Shown: positions 5,055-6,271 of the stretch, piece by piece | Layout of the letters: every line of letters starts with the position of its first letter | How positions within the stretch are numbered: the stretch's first letter is position 1 | Source: Anaerolineae bacterium | GTDB lineage: Bacteria > Chloroflexota > Anaerolineae > Aggregatilineales > Phototrophicaceae | Assembly: GCA_015492875.1 (NCBI GenBank) | Contig: WGEI01000042.1 | Span: 1 to 6,271 of the forward strand | Length of the DNA stretch: 6,271 bases | Direction of reading: 5' to 3' | Made by a program: the position numbers and the translations under genes | Notes under the pieces: generated by a model | Told to the model about the DNA's origin: nothing | Seen by the model: only the letters and a program-made list of their open reading frames with translations | Databases searched by the model: none

Positions 5055-6271
5055 CTATGCCTCCTCCACGAGGAACCAACGGAAGTAAATATACAGCACA
5101 ACGCCCAAAATAACCGCCATAATCACAGCAATAGCGCTGGCTTGCCCGATATTGCTGTTGGTAAATAGCGATTCAAATATCTGAATAGGAATAACTTTGG
5201 TCTGGCTAATTGGGCCAGTGAGTAGATAAATGTCATCGAATTTGTTAAATGTCCAGATGAAGCGGAGTAAAAAGAGCGTACCAAACACCGCGCGTAGCTG
5301 GGGCAACGTGATATAGAAAAGGCGTGCTAGGGGCGTTGCCCCATCCACTTTAGCCGCTTCATACATCTCTTCGGGAATAGCCTGAATGCGGGCTAGCAAG
5401 AACAAGAACGCAAAGGGGAAGTAGCGCCAAGTTTGGAAGAGAATGACCATAATGAGCGGAATATCTATGCCCAAGAATTGATCACGGGTACTGAGGAAGT
5501 TGGTACTCGTGCCCATTAAGCCGTTGATGAAGCCATTGGTACTAAAGAGCACTTGCCAGATAAAGGCAACGGAAATCACAGGGGCGATGTAGGGGAATAG
5601 GATAAACCCACGAAAGAGCGTCCGACCGGGAAAGCGGTCGCGCACAATGAGGGCGGCGATGAGACCGAATAAGATGGCCAGCAAAGTGCTCGTCAAGGTA
5701 TAGAAGAAGGTGCGCCATATCATCGGGTAAAATTCACGGTCACGCACGCCAACAATAAAATGCTGGCCGAAAAGGTCAAACTCATTTACGGCACGGTAAC
5801 GCCGATAACCCTCTAAATAATTACGCGGGTTGACGTATTGAATTTGCCCTTCGTCATCAACCAGACAAGCGCCGTTCTCATCGGTTTCGCAGGGGATAAT
5901 ATCTAAGCGAACCCCCATTTGGCTATCGAAATTTTCAAGTGTAAAGTCTGTTAAATCAAATAGCTGAACAGTAGCGAGGTCGCCAACTTCTATTGGGCGC
6001 ACACTAAAGATAATATTCCAAATAAGGGGGAAAATAACAACACCCACAACAATAAGGGCGGTAGGTGTCAACAAAGCATAGGCTAGGTTGGCGATACGAC
6101 CACGCGCTGTCACCTGTTCATCGAAGCGCCCGCGAGGGAGTAAGAGCGCGATGATAACGGCAAGCTCTAGTAACATCACGACGGCATGGGTGGCGCTGGG
6201 GACTGCACCTAAACCGACACCGAACACGCCGACAGCGACGCCCAATAACGCGCCAACAAGAACGCCATGGC
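5055..6271 (-). CDS. MalF-type carbohydrate ABC transporter permease (5' end outside window)
   Basis: This is the partner permease of the MalG-type protein, in the inner membrane. The frame is open to the window edge. An in-frame TTG at 6245 lacks a ribosome binding site and lies within a hydrophobic stretch, so the gene most likely starts beyond 6271; 404 complete codons are visible. Counting from the codon at 6269, hydrophobic segments lie at about 1-23, 29-44, 62-88, 185-209, 218-243, 270-293, 323-343 and 374-400. That is eight in all, as in E. coli MalF. A loop of about 95 residues (89-182) lies between the third and fourth segments, the position of the MalF P2 loop that contacts the binding protein. 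It holds C127 and C135. The EAA motif is EEMYEAAKVDGATPLARLF (300-318), running into ITLPQL. The stop TAG lies just before the MalG-type start, and the ribosome binding site of that gene is inside this coding end. Confidence 0.92.
   Translation of the reverse strand, partial: HGVLVGALLGVAVGVFGVGLGAVPSATHAVVMLLELAVIIALLLPRGRFDEQVTARGRIANLAYALLTPTALIVVGVVIFPLIWNIIFSVRPIEVGDLATVQLFDLTDFTLENFDSQMGVRLDIIPCETDENGACLVDDEGQIQYVNPRNYLEGYRRYRAVNEFDLFGQHFIVGVRDREFYPMIWRTFFYTLTSTLLAILFGLIAALIVRDRFPGRTLFRGFILFPYIAPVISVAFIWQVLFSTNGFINGLMGTSTNFLSTRDQFLGIDIPLIMVILFQTWRYFPFAFLFLLARIQAIPEEMYEAAKVDGATPLARLFYITLPQLRAVFGTLFLLRFIWTFNKFDDIYLLTGPISQTKVIPIQIFESLFTNSNIGQASAIAVIMAVILGVVLYIYFRWFLVEEA
5060..5067 (-). promoter_or_regulatory. 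Strong ribosome binding site of the MalG-type gene, inside the MalF-type coding end
   Basis: GGAGGAGG on the minus strand is followed by 7 bases, including the MalF-type stop TAG, and then the ATG at 5052. It codes for the last residues of the upstream permease and also loads ribosomes for the next one. Confidence 0.85.

Noticed and set aside
6243..6268. TTG at 6245, or the ATG of the CCATGG site at 6268, as the MalF-type start
   Set aside because: The TTG lacks a ribosome binding site and sits in a continuing hydrophobic frame. The ATG at 6268 is in a different frame that stops soon after.
1..6271. CRISPR array, tRNA/rRNA gene, insertion sequence, prophage or toxin-antitoxin genes
   Set aside because: I looked for spaced direct repeats, tRNA-like cloverleaf arms, transposase motifs and small paired genes on both strands and saw none.

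Overview
The window is ordinary-looking bacterial chromosomal DNA. It is gene-dense, with balanced base composition, Shine-Dalgarno-led genes and no mobile elements or structural RNA genes that I can see. It reads as part of a carbohydrate or amino-sugar uptake and catabolism locus. The combination of MalF/MalG-type permeases with large extracytoplasmic loops, a ROK kinase, a SIS sugar-phosphate protein and a cytoplasmic six-hairpin glycosidase would suit a heterotrophic Chloroflexota (Anaerolineae-like) bacterium. That placement rests on general impression and is weak; no phylogenetic marker is present.

Layout. On the left, two genes run rightward with a 26-base gap. The first is the C-terminal part of a GlmS-like SIS protein (1-627, beginning outside the window), with all isomerase active-site residues in place. 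The second is a complete ROK-family sugar kinase (654-1622). From the right edge, a leftward block reads as a MalF-type permease (entering at 6271, 5' end outside the window), a MalG-type permease (starting 2 bases after the MalF stop), a rho-independent terminator at about 4021-4048, a 612-residue GH125-like/six-hairpin glycosidase (4001-2163), an AT-rich 94-base gap, and a GNAT acetyltransferase (2068-1592). The two blocks converge, and the acetyltransferase overlaps the kinase tail-to-tail by 31 bases.

How the parts may work together (inference). The permeases import an oligosaccharide or glycoside, the cytoplasmic glycosidase trims it, the ROK kinase phosphorylates the released sugar, and the GlmS-like enzyme isomerises or deaminates a hexosamine phosphate toward fructose-6-phosphate. 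The acetyltransferase could act on an amino sugar, but nothing in its sequence proves this. The solute-binding protein, the ATPase and a NagA-type deacetylase are not in the window.

Three starts were set by reading ribosome binding sites rather than taking the longest frame. The MalG-type gene starts at 5052, the acetyltransferase at 2068, and the glycosidase at 4001. In each case a GGAG-type site lies exactly 7 bases before the ATG. No clearly undescribed system is visible. The most useful leads are the atypical intracellular glycosidase, the attenuator-like terminator before it, the Cys-paired extracytoplasmic loops of both permeases, and the sugar-linked acetyltransferase.
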